Part shown: piece after piece, positions 55,299 to 64,000 of the stretch
Layout: every line of letters begins with the position of its first letter
Position numbering within the stretch: the stretch's first letter is position 1
Origin: Leptolyngbya sp. KIOST-1
GTDB taxonomy: Bacteria > Cyanobacteriota > Cyanobacteriia > Phormidesmidales > Phormidesmidaceae
Assembly: GCF_000763385.1 (NCBI RefSeq)
Contig: NZ_JQFA01000002.1
Location: 806,001-870,000, forward strand
DNA length: 64,000 bases
Direction: 5' to 3'
The notes under the pieces: generated by a model
Told to the model about the DNA's origin: nothing
Seen by the model: the letters and a program-made list of their open reading frames with translations, nothing else
Database searches by the model: none
Translations under genes and position numbers: made by a program

Positions 55299-55318
55299 CC
55301 GAGCAACCCGGCTAGGCC
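55292..55318. repeat. Hairpin containing both stop codons of two convergent genes
   Basis: The 10-bp perfect stem GGCCTAGCCG/CGGCTAGGCC has a 7-base loop. The TAG of the Host_attach gene (55296-55298) lies in one arm and that of the EAL gene (55312-55314, minus strand) in the other. No T-run follows in either direction, so it is not a standard terminator. Confidence 0.7.
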
Positions 55319-56673
55319 AGGTGCAAAAAATTGGGCGCTAGCGACTGCCCCACCAGCGCTAGCGCTTCGTTGAACCGCAGCGGATGGCTAAACAAAAAGC
55401 CCTGGCCAATGGCACAGCCCATGGCTTGCAGGGCCTCCATCTGGGCCTGGGTTTCAATGCCTTCGGCGACGGTAGGCAGGCTCAGTTTGTGGGCGATATC
55501 GATAATTGATCCGACCAGAATTCTGGCCCGATCGCTGGTGCACAGCTTGTGAATAAACGACCTGTCGATTTTGAGACAGTCAATTTCACAGCGCTCCAGG
55601 TAGTTGAGGCTGGAGTAGCCGGTGCCAAAGTCGTCGAGGGACACCTCAAACCCGGCGGCCCGGCACTTGCCGATGGAGTCAATGGCGTCAATTTCATCTA
55701 GGTCTAAAAAGATCCGCTCAGTGACCTCCAGCTTGATTTGGTGGGCGCTGACCCCGTGGCGCTGGCTACAGGCCATCAGCCGATCAAAAAAGTCGGGCTG
55801 CTGAAACTGGCGCACCGAAATGTTGACGCTGACAAAAAAGTTTGTCTGGCTCTGGCCAATGCGATCGAGTTGGTCTTGAAACCGCCGCAAGCTGGCACAG
55901 GAATGCTCTAATATCCAGTCACCCATGGGCAAAATCAGCGAGGTTTCTTCCGCCAGGGCAATGAAATGCTGGGGGGTGATCAGCCCCCGCTGGGGACATT
56001 GCCACCGCAGCAGCGACTCAAACCCAATGATGCTCCGGGTGTTGAGATCTAGCAGCGGCTGATACATCAAGAACAGTTCGTCGTTGCCCACGGCATTTTG
56101 CAGATCCGACTCCAGCTTGATATCCTCTAAAATCTGCTGGTACTGCTGATTTTTAGCGTAGGTATTCTCGGTGACAGCGGGCTGGGGCAGACTGAGTTGA
56201 GGCCTGGCCAGGCTTTTAAGGTAGGTGTTGTAGGCGCGGTTGCGGTGTAGCGACATGGCAATCAACAGCCGCACCATCGGCGAGGAGGATTCAATTCTTT
56301 CGGCCACCAGCGCCGCCGATAGGACGATGCAGCGACAGGGGCCAATGGCTTTGGCCGATGCGGAGCGAGGGGAGGCATCGATAATTCCCATTTCGCCAAA
56401 AATGTCGCCCGGCCCCAGCACATTGAGCTGCAGCGAGTCGGCCCCAGCCCCCACAAAGATTTCGACGTATCCCGACTCGATAATATAGGCTCGGTCGGGA
56501 GCACTGCCTTCGGTAAAAATAGTCTCCCCACCATTAAAGAGTCGAATATTGCACTCTGGCGACACCGCCAGGTCGGCCACCAGGGCACTGCTGTCGGTGT
56601 CGGCTGGGAGCGCATCGGCAGTGGGTAGCCCTGGCCCTGACGAGGGGGCAGTCAGGGGAGTGACATCTTTCAT
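55312..56673 (-). CDS. cNMP-binding EAL-domain c-di-GMP phosphodiesterase
   Basis: The 453-residue protein has a cyclic-nucleotide-binding domain (about 38-150, FNGGETIFTEGSAPDRAYII and GDIFGEMGIIDASPRSASA) and a C-terminal EAL domain (about 190-440). The key EAL motifs are present: ESLLRW (as ESL rather than EAL), VNISVRQF, LEVTE, the DDFGTGYSSLNYLE loop, LKIDRSFI and TVAEGIET. It should cut c-di-GMP and be tuned by a bound cyclic nucleotide, a plausible cAMP-c-di-GMP link. There is no GGDEF domain. Confidence 0.9.
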   Translation of the reverse strand: MKDVTPLTAPSSGPGLPTADALPADTDSSALVADLAVSPECNIRLFNGGETIFTEGSAPDRAYIIESGYVEIFVGAGADSLQLNVLGPGDIFGEMGIIDASPRSASAKAIGPCRCIVLSAALVAERIESSSPMVRLLIAMSLHRNRAYNTYLKSLARPQLSLPQPAVTENTYAKNQQYQQILEDIKLESDLQNAVGNDELFLMYQPLLDLNTRSIIGFESLLRWQCPQRGLITPQHFIALAEETSLILPMGDWILEHSCASLRRFQDQLDRIGQSQTNFFVSVNISVRQFQQPDFFDRLMACSQRHGVSAHQIKLEVTERIFLDLDEIDAIDSIGKCRAAGFEVSLDDFGTGYSSLNYLERCEIDCLKIDRSFIHKLCTSDRARILVGSIIDIAHKLSLPTVAEGIETQAQMEALQAMGCAIGQGFLFSHPLRFNEALALVGQSLAPNFLHLA

Positions 56674-57059
56674 AACAGGAACGATTTCAGAGGCTTTGCC
56701 TTAAGCATCTCTTATTTTTCTCGGGTCACCTACGGCAGGTTTGTGAAGTGTCAGTAAGCATTTTTGAAAAATCTGGCCGGTCAGAAAAGGGGCGTCTAAG
56801 GGTCACCCTTGACCATGATCCAAATCACTTCGGTAGGGCTCCAGGCGACCAATTTCCGGTTTAGATCTGTAGTTTTCCCAAAGGTAGACCGTTAGTTCAG
56901 GACTTGGCGGTATTAATGGGGGCGATAGGGATTGGATTGATGCCTGCTGGCCTGGGGCGGTGCCGCTGCCGATGGGTTTGCTGCCTGGATGGCGGTACTG
57001 CGATCGCCCTCACCGCTGTCCAGCGTCCATACCTAGCGTTAACTAGTGTTTTGAATGCC
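56674..57059. other. Divergent intergenic region before mdh
   Basis: The 386-bp gap between the cNMP-EAL gene and mdh contains AAGGGTCACCCTTGACCATGA, with the inverted pair AAGGGT/ACCCTT at about 56796-56811. A frame open upstream of mdh from 56904 lacks similarity to the family. No gene is seen. Confidence 0.35.
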
Positions 57060-58028
57060 ATGAATGCCTCCCCCGCCGCCGTCGATCGCCCCCCCAGCCA
57101 GGTTACCGTGGTGGGGGCGGGCAACGTGGGCAGTACCCTGGCCCAGCGCCTGCTGGAGCACAACCTGGCCAACGTGGTGCTGATCGACATTGTGGCGGGG
57201 CGACCCCAGGGGGTGGCGCTGGATTTGGCCCAGGCGGCGGGCAGCGAGGGCCACAACCGCAGCATCGTCGGCACCAACGACTACCAGGACACCGCCCACT
57301 CCGACCTTGTGGTGATTACCGCCGGGCTACCCCGCCGCCCCGGCATGACCCGCGACGACCTCACCCAGACCAACGGCAAGATTGTGATCGAGACGGTGCG
57401 GCAGGCGCTGGCGGTGTCGCCGCTGGCCAGCATTATTGTGGTTACCAACCCGCTCGATGTGATGGCCTACCTGGCCTGGCGGGCCAGCGAACTGCCTCCC
57501 CAGCGGGTAGTGGGCATGGCCGGGGTGCTCGACTCGGCCCGGTTTCAGCGCTTCATTGCCTGGGAGCTGGGGGTGCCCCCCCAGGAGGTGTCGGCCATGG
57601 TGCTGGGCGGCCACGGCGATTTGATGGTGCCCCTGCCCCGCTACACCACCGTTGGCGGCATCCCGGTGGGTGAGCTGCTGAGCGCCGATCGCCTGGCAGA
57701 GCTGATCGATCGCACCCGCAACGGCGGCGCTGAAATTGTGCAGCTGCTGAAGCAGGGCGGTGCCTACTACGCCCCAGCCTCGTCCGCCTGCGTCATGGTG
57801 GAGGCGATACTGCGCCACCAGCGGCGCATTTTGCCCCTGGCGGCCCACCTGAGCGGTCAGTACGGCCTGGATGACCTTTACCTGGGGGTGCCCTGCCGGC
57901 TGGGGCGCGGGGGAGTGGAAGAGATTCTGGAACTGTCGCTGACCGCCGATGAGCAAGCAGCCCTGGCGCGATCGGCGGCCTCGGTTAAACAGCAGCTCCA
58001 GGGGGCCCTGGCGCTGCTGGAGGTCTAG
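57060..58028 (+). CDS. mdh: Malate dehydrogenase (LDH-like)
   Basis: From the ATG at 57060 the 322-residue enzyme has the NAD-binding [13 protein letters not shown], the catalytic loop with the malate-type [14 protein letters not shown] (Arg at the substrate-specificity position), [14 protein letters not shown], and the catalytic His in [13 protein letters not shown]. These point to an LDH-like malate dehydrogenase that interconverts malate and oxaloacetate. The upstream in-frame ATG at 56904 region has no family match. It stands alone upstream of valS. Confidence 0.93.
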   Translation: MNASPAAVDRPPSQVTVVGAGNVGSTLAQRLLEHNLANVVLIDIVAGRPQGVALDLAQAAGSEGHNRSIVGTNDYQDTAHSDLVVITAGLPRRPGMTRDDLTQTNGKIVIETVRQALAVSPLASIIVVTNPLDVMAYLAWRASELPPQRVVGMAGVLDSARFQRFIAWELGVPPQEVSAMVLGGHGDLMVPLPRYTTVGGIPVGELLSADRLAELIDRTRNGGAEIVQLLKQGGAYYAPASSACVMVEAILRHQRRILPLAAHLSGQYGLDDLYLGVPCRLGRGGVEEILELSLTADEQAALARSAASVKQQLQGALALLEV

Positions 58029-58272
58029 TATTCTGCGGCATACGTTGGCCAACCATTCCTGATACCTGAGTTCAGCCATCCCAAAAATTCTGATTGCGCC
58101 AGTGTCGCCAACGTTCTGCCCAGCGGGTTGGCGTCTCTTGCTGGACTGGGGGTCGCGCTGGCACTGACTGGGATGGTTGCGGCGATCGCGGGGCCCTGCT
58201 CAACAGAGATTAAAATGGCAGAATCCATAGGTACACTGTCTGTTAGAACGGTTCCACGCTCCAGGTTTTACG

Positions 58273-61200
58273 ATGACGGCTTCCATTCCCACGCTTTCTG
58301 CCCAGTACGACCCCACTCAAACTGAGACCAAGTGGCAAACCCAGTGGGAATCAAACCAGGTCTTTAGGGCCGACCCCGACCACCCCGGTGCGCCCTTCTG
58401 CGTGGTGATTCCGCCACCGAACGTGACCGGCAGCCTGCACATGGGCCACGCCTTTGAGAGCGCCCTGATCGACACCCTGGTGCGCTACCAGCGGATGGCG
58501 GGGCGCAACACCCTCTGGCTGCCCGGCACCGACCACGCCAGCATTGCCGTGGCCACTATTCTCGATCGCCAGATGCAGGCCGAAGGCACCAGCAAAGAGG
58601 AGCTGGGGCGCGATCGCTACCTGGAGCGAGCCTGGGACTGGAAGGCCGAGTCCGGGGGCACCATCGTCAACCAGCTGCGCAAGCTGGGGGTCTCGGTAGA
58701 CTGGAGCCGCGAGCGCTTCACCATGGATGAGGGGCTGTCCCACGCGGTGCTGACCGCCTTTACCCAGCTCTACGACGAGGGGTTGATCTATCGGGGCAAC
58801 TACCTGGTCAACTGGTGCCCCGCCAGCCAGTCGGCGGTGTCGGATCTGGAGGTGGAGCAGCGCGAGGTTGATGGCCACCTGTGGCACTTCCGCTACCCCT
58901 TCACCGACGGCTCGGGCTACGTGGAAGTGGCCACCACCCGGCCCGAAACCATGCTGGGCGACACGGCGGTGGCGGTGAATCCCAACGACGATCGCTACCG
59001 GCACTTGGTCGGCAAAACCCTGACTTTGCCCCTGGTCAACCGCGAAATTCCGATCATCGCCGACGAGTACGTGGACGCGGCGTTTGGCACCGGCTGTGTC
59101 AAAGTCACCCCCGCCCACGACCCCAACGACTTTGCCATGGGCCAGCGCCACAACCTGCCCATGATCACCGTCATGAACAAAGACGGCACCATGAACGAAA
59201 ACACCGCCCACTTCCAGGGGCTGGATCGCTTCGAGGCCCGCAGCGCGGTGGTGCGTCAGCTCGATGACGAAGGGTTTCTGGTGCGAATTGAGGAGTACAG
59301 GCACACGGTGCCCTACAGCGATCGCGGCAAGGTGCCGGTCGAGCCGCTGCTCTCCACCCAGTGGTTTGTGAAAATTCGCCCCCTGGCCGACAATGCCCTG
59401 GACTACCTGGACCACCGCCGGTCGCCCAGGTTCGTGCCCGAGCGCTGGACCAAGGTGTACCGCGACTGGCTGGTGAATTTGAAGGACTGGTGTATCTCGC
59501 GCCAGCTGTGGTGGGGTCACCAGATCCCGGCCTGGTACGCCGTGAGCGAGACCGGCGGCGAAATCACCGACGACACGCCCTTTGTGGTGGCCGCGACAGA
59601 AGAGGAAGCCAAAGCCAAGGCCACCGAGCGGTTTGGCGAATGGGTGACCCTGACCCGCGACCCCGACGTGCTCGACACCTGGTTTTCCTCCGGGCTGTGG
59701 CCCTTCTCCACCATGGGCTGGCCCGATGAATCAGCCCAGGACTTTCAGACCTACTACCCCACCACCACCCTGGTCACGGGCTTCGACATCATCTTTTTCT
59801 GGGTGGCCCGCATGACCATGATGGCGGGCCACTTCACCGACACCATGCCCTTCGAGACCGTCTACATCCACGGCCTGGTGCGGGACGAGAACAACAAAAA
59901 AATGTCGAAGTCGGCCAACAACGGCATCGACCCGCTGGTGCTGATCAACAAGTACGGCACCGATGCCCTGCGCTACACCCTGATTCGCGAAGTCACCGGG
60001 GCGGGCCAGGACATTCGCCTGGAGTACGATCGCAGCACCGATGAGTCGGCCTCCGTGGAAGCCAGCCGCAACTTCACCAACAAGCTGTGGAACGCCTCCC
60101 GCTTCGTGATGATGAACCTGGGCGGGCAGTCGCCGCTAAGCCTGGGGGTGCCCGATCTAGATAGCCTGGAGCTGGCCGATCGCTGGATTTTGTCCCGCTT
60201 TAACCGGGTGGTAGCCAGCGTGCGCGACAACCTCGACGCCTACGGCATGGGCGAGGCCGCCAAGGAACTCTACGAGTTTGTCTGGGGCGATTTCTGCGAC
60301 TGGTATATCGAGCTGGTCAAGCCGCGCCTCCAGGGTGAGGGGTCGGCCAAGTTCACGGCCGCCCAGCAGACCCTCGCCTTTGTGCTGGACGGCATTCTCA
60401 AGCTGCTGCACCCGTTTATGCCCCACATCACCGAGGAGCTGTGGCACACCCTCAACCAGGTGGGCGACGACCAGTTTCTCGCCGTGCAGCCCTACCCCAC
60501 CCCCTTTGAGGGCCTGGTGGACGACGACCTGGAGCAGCAGTTTGCCCTGGTGTTTAACACCGTGCGCACCGTGCGCAACCTGCGGGCCGAGGCGGGGATC
60601 AAGCCTAGCCTGCGGATCGAAACCATTCTGGAGAGCGACAGCGCCACCGAGCGCCACATTCTGCACGCCACCGCCGACTACATCAAAGACCTGGGCAAGA
60701 TCGACACCCTGGTGATTTTGGGCGGTAAGCAGCCGGTTTCCACCGCCCACGCCGCCGAATCGGGCTCGCCCCCCAGCCCCCTGGCGAAGCTGGGCGACAA
60801 TCCGGTGGTGGCCGAGGTGCAGGACTTCTGGCACACCATGCTGCCGCTGTTTGAAGAGCCCCTGCACTTTGCGGGCGCGTTCTTTGAGGATGTTCGTCGC
60901 CCGGCCTTTACCCTGCTGTGGATTTTTGCCGGGGTGGTGTTGCTCAAGTTTGGCGGTGCCCTGGTCCATGCCGTCGACACCACGCCCATTTTTGGCACCC
61001 TGATGGAGCTGGTCGGCCTCTGGGTGGTGGTCAACTTCGTGCGGCAGAATCTGCTCACGGGGGGCGATCGCCAGCGCCTTACCCAAACCTACCAAACCTG
61101 GCGACGCCAGATCTTTGGCGACGACACCGCCGCTGCAAAAGCCAGGCCCCCAGCCCTGCGCCCTGTTGCCCCGCCCGCAGAAAATGGCAGCACCGCTGCC

Positions 61201-61488
61201 CCGACTGACGAAACCTCGGAGCCGTCCCAAAAGCTGTTCGCCGGGGTGACGGGCACCGTACAGGTGCTGATTCCCCTGACCGGAGTGGTGGATGTGGACG
61301 CCCTGCGGGCCAAGGTGGAAAAAGACCTGACCAAGGTCGAGGCCGAAATCAAGTCCCTCTCGGGCCGGTTGAGCAACCCCGGCTTTGTGGACAAAGCCCC
61401 CGCCGAGGTGGTGCAGGGGGCACGGGATGCCCTGGCCGAGGCCGAGGCCCAGGCGGCGATCCTGAAGTCTCGCCTGGCGATGCTGTAG
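58273..61488 (+). CDS. valS: Valyl-tRNA synthetase with inserted CAAD membrane domain
   Basis: The 1071-residue enzyme has HIGH (SLHMGHAFE) near residue 55, a CP1 editing domain, KMSKS ([10 protein letters not shown]) near residue 545 and an anticodon-binding domain to about 810. Residues about 843-945 are an extra domain with two membrane helices (877-901, [17 protein letters not shown]; 907-928, [14 protein letters not shown]) followed by [12 protein letters not shown]. This is the cyanobacterial aminoacyl-tRNA synthetase appended domain (CAAD), which anchors such enzymes to thylakoid membranes. The coiled-coil tRNA-binding arm (about 990-1071) follows after a Pro/Ala linker. A normal bacterial ValRS is about 880-950 residues. 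Confidence 0.95.
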   Translation: MTASIPTLSAQYDPTQTETKWQTQWESNQVFRADPDHPGAPFCVVIPPPNVTGSLHMGHAFESALIDTLVRYQRMAGRNTLWLPGTDHASIAVATILDRQMQAEGTSKEELGRDRYLERAWDWKAESGGTIVNQLRKLGVSVDWSRERFTMDEGLSHAVLTAFTQLYDEGLIYRGNYLVNWCPASQSAVSDLEVEQREVDGHLWHFRYPFTDGSGYVEVATTRPETMLGDTAVAVNPNDDRYRHLVGKTLTLPLVNREIPIIADEYVDAAFGTGCVKVTPAHDPNDFAMGQRHNLPMITVMNKDGTMNENTAHFQGLDRFEARSAVVRQLDDEGFLVRIEEYRHTVPYSDRGKVPVEPLLSTQWFVKIRPLADNALDYLDHRRSPRFVPERWTKVYRDWLVNLKDWCISRQLWWGHQIPAWYAVSETGGEITDDTPFVVAATEEEAKAKATERFGEWVTLTRDPDVLDTWFSSGLWPFSTMGWPDESAQDFQTYYPTTTLVTGFDIIFFWVARMTMMAGHFTDTMPFETVYIHGLVRDENNKKMSKSANNGIDPLVLINKYGTDALRYTLIREVTGAGQDIRLEYDRSTDESASVEASRNFTNKLWNASRFVMMNLGGQSPLSLGVPDLDSLELADRWILSRFNRVVASVRDNLDAYGMGEAAKELYEFVWGDFCDWYIELVKPRLQGEGSAKFTAAQQTLAFVLDGILKLLHPFMPHITEELWHTLNQVGDDQFLAVQPYPTPFEGLVDDDLEQQFALVFNTVRTVRNLRAEAGIKPSLRIETILESDSATERHILHATADYIKDLGKIDTLVILGGKQPVSTAHAAESGSPPSPLAKLGDNPVVAEVQDFWHTMLPLFEEPLHFAGAFFEDVRRPAFTLLWIFAGVVLLKFGGALVHAVDTTPIFGTLMELVGLWVVVNFVRQNLLTGGDRQRLTQTYQTWRRQIFGDDTAAAKARPPALRPVAPPAENGSTAAPTDETSEPSQKLFAGVTGTVQVLIPLTGVVDVDALRAKVEKDLTKVEAEIKSLSGRLSNPGFVDKAPAEVVQGARDALAEAEAQAAILKSRLAML

Positions 61489-61705
61489 GTAGAGGCGACG
61501 TCGGTTAGTCGCAACGACCTGCACCCCCAACGCTGTCCAGCTCGGTTGGGTGCTCAAGTCCCCCCTGGAATGCCTTTGATGCCTTTGGAAAGGCGGCAGG
61601 GTGAGCCTTGCGCAATGCAGAATGGGGAGAACAGGACTGGCCCAAAAGGCCGCTGCCGTAAGTAGCCCGATCGCTGGGGTCCCATATTTAGGGCATGATC
61701 TTTCG

Positions 61706-63106
61706 ATGCGTACATGGGTTAGATCGATTGCCCAAACTAAGAATGGCCTGGAAGTGCAGGCCTTTCTCGCCCTAGCCATACCGCTATCGGCGGCTCAGGT
61801 GGCCCAGGCGGCGGTGGGCTTTATCGACACGCTGATGATGGGGCGGCTGGGGGCGGAAACTTTGGCCGCCGGAGGGCTGGCGGCAATTAGCTTTCAGCTG
61901 CTGCTGGCGGTGGTAGGGGGGTTGGTGATGACGGTAGGGCCGCTGGTGGCCCAGGCCTACGGGGCCGGGCAAAAGGGGCAGGTTGAGGCGGTAACGCGGC
62001 AGGGATTTTGGCTGGTCCTGATCCTGAGTCTGCCGATGATGGCGGTGCTGAGCCAGCTCGACCGGGTGCTGCTGGGGCTGGGTCAGGATGCCGCGATTGC
62101 CGCCCTGACTGGCCCCTACTTCCAGTGGATCCTGTGGGGAGCGTTTCCGGCTTTGGCCTTTACCCTGCTGCGGAGCTACGCCTCGGCCCTGTCCCAGGCC
62201 CAGGTGGTGATTGTCATCGTGCTGGTGGGGACGGCCTTTAACATCGCCGGCAACTACGCCCTGGGCTTTGGTAAATGGGGGTTTCCAGCCCTCGGGCTGG
62301 GGGGGCTGGGGTTGGCCAGTGGCCTGAGCTACTGGCTAATGTTTGGCCTGTTTTTGCTGTATATTCTGGCCCACCCAACGCTTAAGACCTACCGATTTTG
62401 GCGGAGCTGGCAGCGGGTGCAGCCCCGGTTGATGGGCCGGATGACTGCCATGGGGGGGGAGATTGCTATGACCGTCGCCCTGGAGTTTGGCCTGTTTGGG
62501 GTAGTCACCATTCTGATGGGCATTCTCGGCCCCGAGGTGCTGGCGGCCCACCAGACCGTATACCAGACCATCTACGTGATTTTTATGGTGCCCCTGGGCA
62601 TGTCCTACGCGACCACGGCACGGGTGGGGCAGGCCCTGGGCCAGCAGGATCGGGCGCAGGTGCGGCGAGCGGGGTACGTGGCCATGGCGATCGCCGCAGC
62701 CTTCATGCTGCTGGCCACCCTGGGGTTGCTGCTGTTTCGCCCGGCGATTATTGGCCTGTATTTGGATTTGGCTGACCCAGCCAATGCACCGGTGCTGGCC
62801 CTGGCCATGCCCATGCTGCTGGTGGCGGCTCTGGTGCAGCTCAGTGACGGGGTGCAGCGGGTGGCCTCCGGAGCCCTCTACGGCCTGCAAGATACCCGCA
62901 CTCCAATGGTGCTGAGCGCAGTGGCATTTTGGGGTGTGGGCCTTGGGCTGGGCTACCTGCTGGGGTTTGTGCTCGGGCTGGGCGGGGTAGGACTCTGGAT
63001 TGGCCAGTCCACCGGAGTAGCCACCGCCGGGGCGATCTTTATCCTGCGATTTCACCGACTGACGCGATCGCCGCCCCTGTCGGGTCCGGTCAAGCCCAGT
63101 CCCTAG
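61706..63106 (+). CDS. MATE-family multidrug efflux transporter
   Basis: From the ATG at 61706 (MRTWVRSIAQTKNGLEVQAF) the 466-residue protein has 12 membrane segments in two six-helix MatE repeats. Typical pieces include PLSAAQVAQAAVGFIDTLMM near the start and the second-repeat equivalent TVALEFGLFGVVTILMGILG. It should export cationic drugs or metabolites using Na+ or H+. It follows valS by 217 bp. A GTG at 61601 is a less likely start. Confidence 0.9.
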   Translation: MRTWVRSIAQTKNGLEVQAFLALAIPLSAAQVAQAAVGFIDTLMMGRLGAETLAAGGLAAISFQLLLAVVGGLVMTVGPLVAQAYGAGQKGQVEAVTRQGFWLVLILSLPMMAVLSQLDRVLLGLGQDAAIAALTGPYFQWILWGAFPALAFTLLRSYASALSQAQVVIVIVLVGTAFNIAGNYALGFGKWGFPALGLGGLGLASGLSYWLMFGLFLLYILAHPTLKTYRFWRSWQRVQPRLMGRMTAMGGEIAMTVALEFGLFGVVTILMGILGPEVLAAHQTVYQTIYVIFMVPLGMSYATTARVGQALGQQDRAQVRRAGYVAMAIAAAFMLLATLGLLLFRPAIIGLYLDLADPANAPVLALAMPMLLVAALVQLSDGVQRVASGALYGLQDTRTPMVLSAVAFWGVGLGLGYLLGFVLGLGGVGLWIGQSTGVATAGAIFILRFHRLTRSPPLSGPVKPSP

Positions 63107-63170
63107 GAACATGGGTAAAGTGGGCCTAAAGGCCTGATATCGACAGCGCTACTCCACGGCAAACGGTAGC

Positions 63171-63669
63171 GTGACAATAGATATTAGGAGCGAATTATTG
63201 AGTAGTGCCACAATGGATTCACAAGGAGTGGGAGCGATTCCTGAACTGGTTATTATCCTGAGCATTACCCTCAAGCAAGGTGAGGTTCCTGCCGAGTGGC
63301 AAGAGCGGCCTCATAAGCTCGCGCAGAAAGATGTGGTCTCCCGATGGACGAAGAAAAATGGGACGTCCCACTACGGCTATAAAAACCACGTCAGTGATAG
63401 GCTTTGAGCCGCATATCAATGAGCGGGCGTATCGCAATCGCCCCTTGACTGAGGAACAGAGAACGGCCAACCGAGAGCGCTCCAAAACCCGCGCTAAAGT
63501 GGAGCATGTCTTCGGGGGTTTTGTCACTAGCATGGGAGGCAAGGCCGTGCGCAGCATTGGGTTAGCGCGTGCCCAAACTCAGTTGGGTTTGAAAAAGCTG
63601 GTGCACAACCTGAAGCGGCTTGTGTCTCTCGAAACCCAACCGGCAGCATCGGTTGACATGGCAGGATAA
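63171..63669 (+). pseudogene. IS5-type transposase remnant with deletion and frameshift
   Basis: The first frame reads QERPHKLAQKDVVSRWTKKN then GTSHYGYKNHVSD, the central IS5 motif (DxDARWTKK-G-YGYKNH). It then joins in another frame to GFEPHINERAYRNRPLTEEQ, TANRERSKTRAKVEHVFGGF and ARAQTQLGLKKLVHNLKRLV, the C-terminal IS5 motif with the catalytic Glu region. The middle part, including the second catalytic Asp, is missing. It cannot be active. It lies just after the MATE gene. Confidence 0.8.
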
Positions 63670-64000
63670 TCAGGGCTGAAGCCGAGCAATGAACTTAAAT
63701 GCGCTCTTTCAACCCTATTTTAATGTCAAGATAGGGAGCCCTGCCTGTTGGGATGTCACGGAATCTCTCTGAAGCAACCCGACTGTCTCAAATGAGACGC
63801 CGCTGCTCAAGAAACTCAATTAATCGAGGTTCCCTTAAAGCAATCGCAGGAATTATACAATACATAAAACCATTGTATAATTTCATCATTCCAAGGACTG
63901 ACTTTACCATTTGCTTGCAATTTGGCCACGCACTGCCCTTTAAACCCATGTAATATAGATGTAAGACTTTTCAAAAAACTATATTTACCTTTAAAACCAA
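63670..64000. other. AT-rich right end, with one doubtful small frame
   Basis: This 331-bp stretch is clearly more AT-rich than the rest of the window. A minus-strand frame of 53 codons (63949-63788) reads MKLYNGFMYCIIPAIALREP followed by RLIEFLEQRRLI. It has no clear ribosome-binding site or family. Foreign DNA bordered by the IS5 remnant is possible. Confidence 0.4.

Noticed and set aside
56904-57059. Upstream extension of mdh
   Set aside because: The extra 52 codons are Cys/Arg-rich without similarity to malate dehydrogenases; the ATG at 57060 fits the family start.
60157-61779. A 540-codon frame on the minus strand
   Set aside because: It lies antisense to valS and shows no domain; it is a shadow of GC-rich coding sequence.

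Overview
The window looks like chromosomal DNA from a GC-rich, probably filamentous, cyanobacterium. The palindrome GCGATCGC (HIP1) occurs throughout. Several genes belong to families found mainly in cyanobacteria: a valyl-tRNA synthetase with a membrane-anchoring CAAD domain, a DUF2949 protein, a TamB/Tic236-type protein and a PrcA-like S8 protease. A Leptolyngbya/Nodosilinea-type host is a guess from gene content. No rRNA, tRNA or CRISPR array was recognised.

Layout. 0-6.7 kb: the start of tsaB (minus strand, cut by the window edge), a large tamB-like gene and a K+ channel gene. 6.76-8.88 kb: a 79-codon gene split by an IS66-type element with intact ends and an 8-bp target duplication; the element carries fragments that look like selO, pncB and nadD. 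8.97-16.0 kb: a CPA1 Na+/H+ antiporter, a small membrane protein and an RND efflux pair. 16.3-19.7 kb: a decaying set of secreted-protein genes, a REC-wHTH-PAS regulator with a degenerate receiver, and a tfoX remnant. 19.7-22.4 kb: a polar amino-acid ABC transporter (fused binding protein/permease, divergent ATPase). 22.5-26.3 kb: rpsD, an HNH protein, a universal stress protein, and znuA/znuC diverging around a Zur-like box with no local znuB. 26.3-33.4 kb: two MITE-like repeats, DUF2949, mscL, a lone cyclic-nucleotide-binding protein, pgi, a secreted protein, a Bax-inhibitor-1 protein and a flavin amine oxidase. 33.7-42.1 kb: gatA, an alpha/beta hydrolase, an ExoD-like protein, an S8 protease, a periplasmic helical protein, bolA with a CGFS glutaredoxin, and a Rieske oxygenase. 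42.3-47.6 kb: an MFS carrier, the rpmG-rpsR-RNase II group, a DEDDh exonuclease and a HAS-barrel protein. 47.8-49.15 kb: a cluster of broken genes (acr3 5' end with its ArsR-type operator, phosphatase 3' end, EamA 3' end, ISAs1 3' end). 49.2-63.1 kb: GerMN, DUF2993, proS, phoH2 (PIN-PhoH), a Host_attach protein, a cNMP-EAL protein, malate dehydrogenase, valS and a MATE pump. The last 0.9 kb has an IS5-type transposase remnant and AT-rich DNA.

Most intact genes are housekeeping, transport or stress functions arranged singly or in two- or three-gene units. The novelty lies in mobile and decayed DNA: the chimeric IS66 element, two families of short inverted-repeat elements that repeatedly sit at stop codons, a dispersed GGGGCAAAC/GTTTGCCCC palindrome, and clusters of gene fragments. 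All assignments come from reading the sequence; no database search was run.
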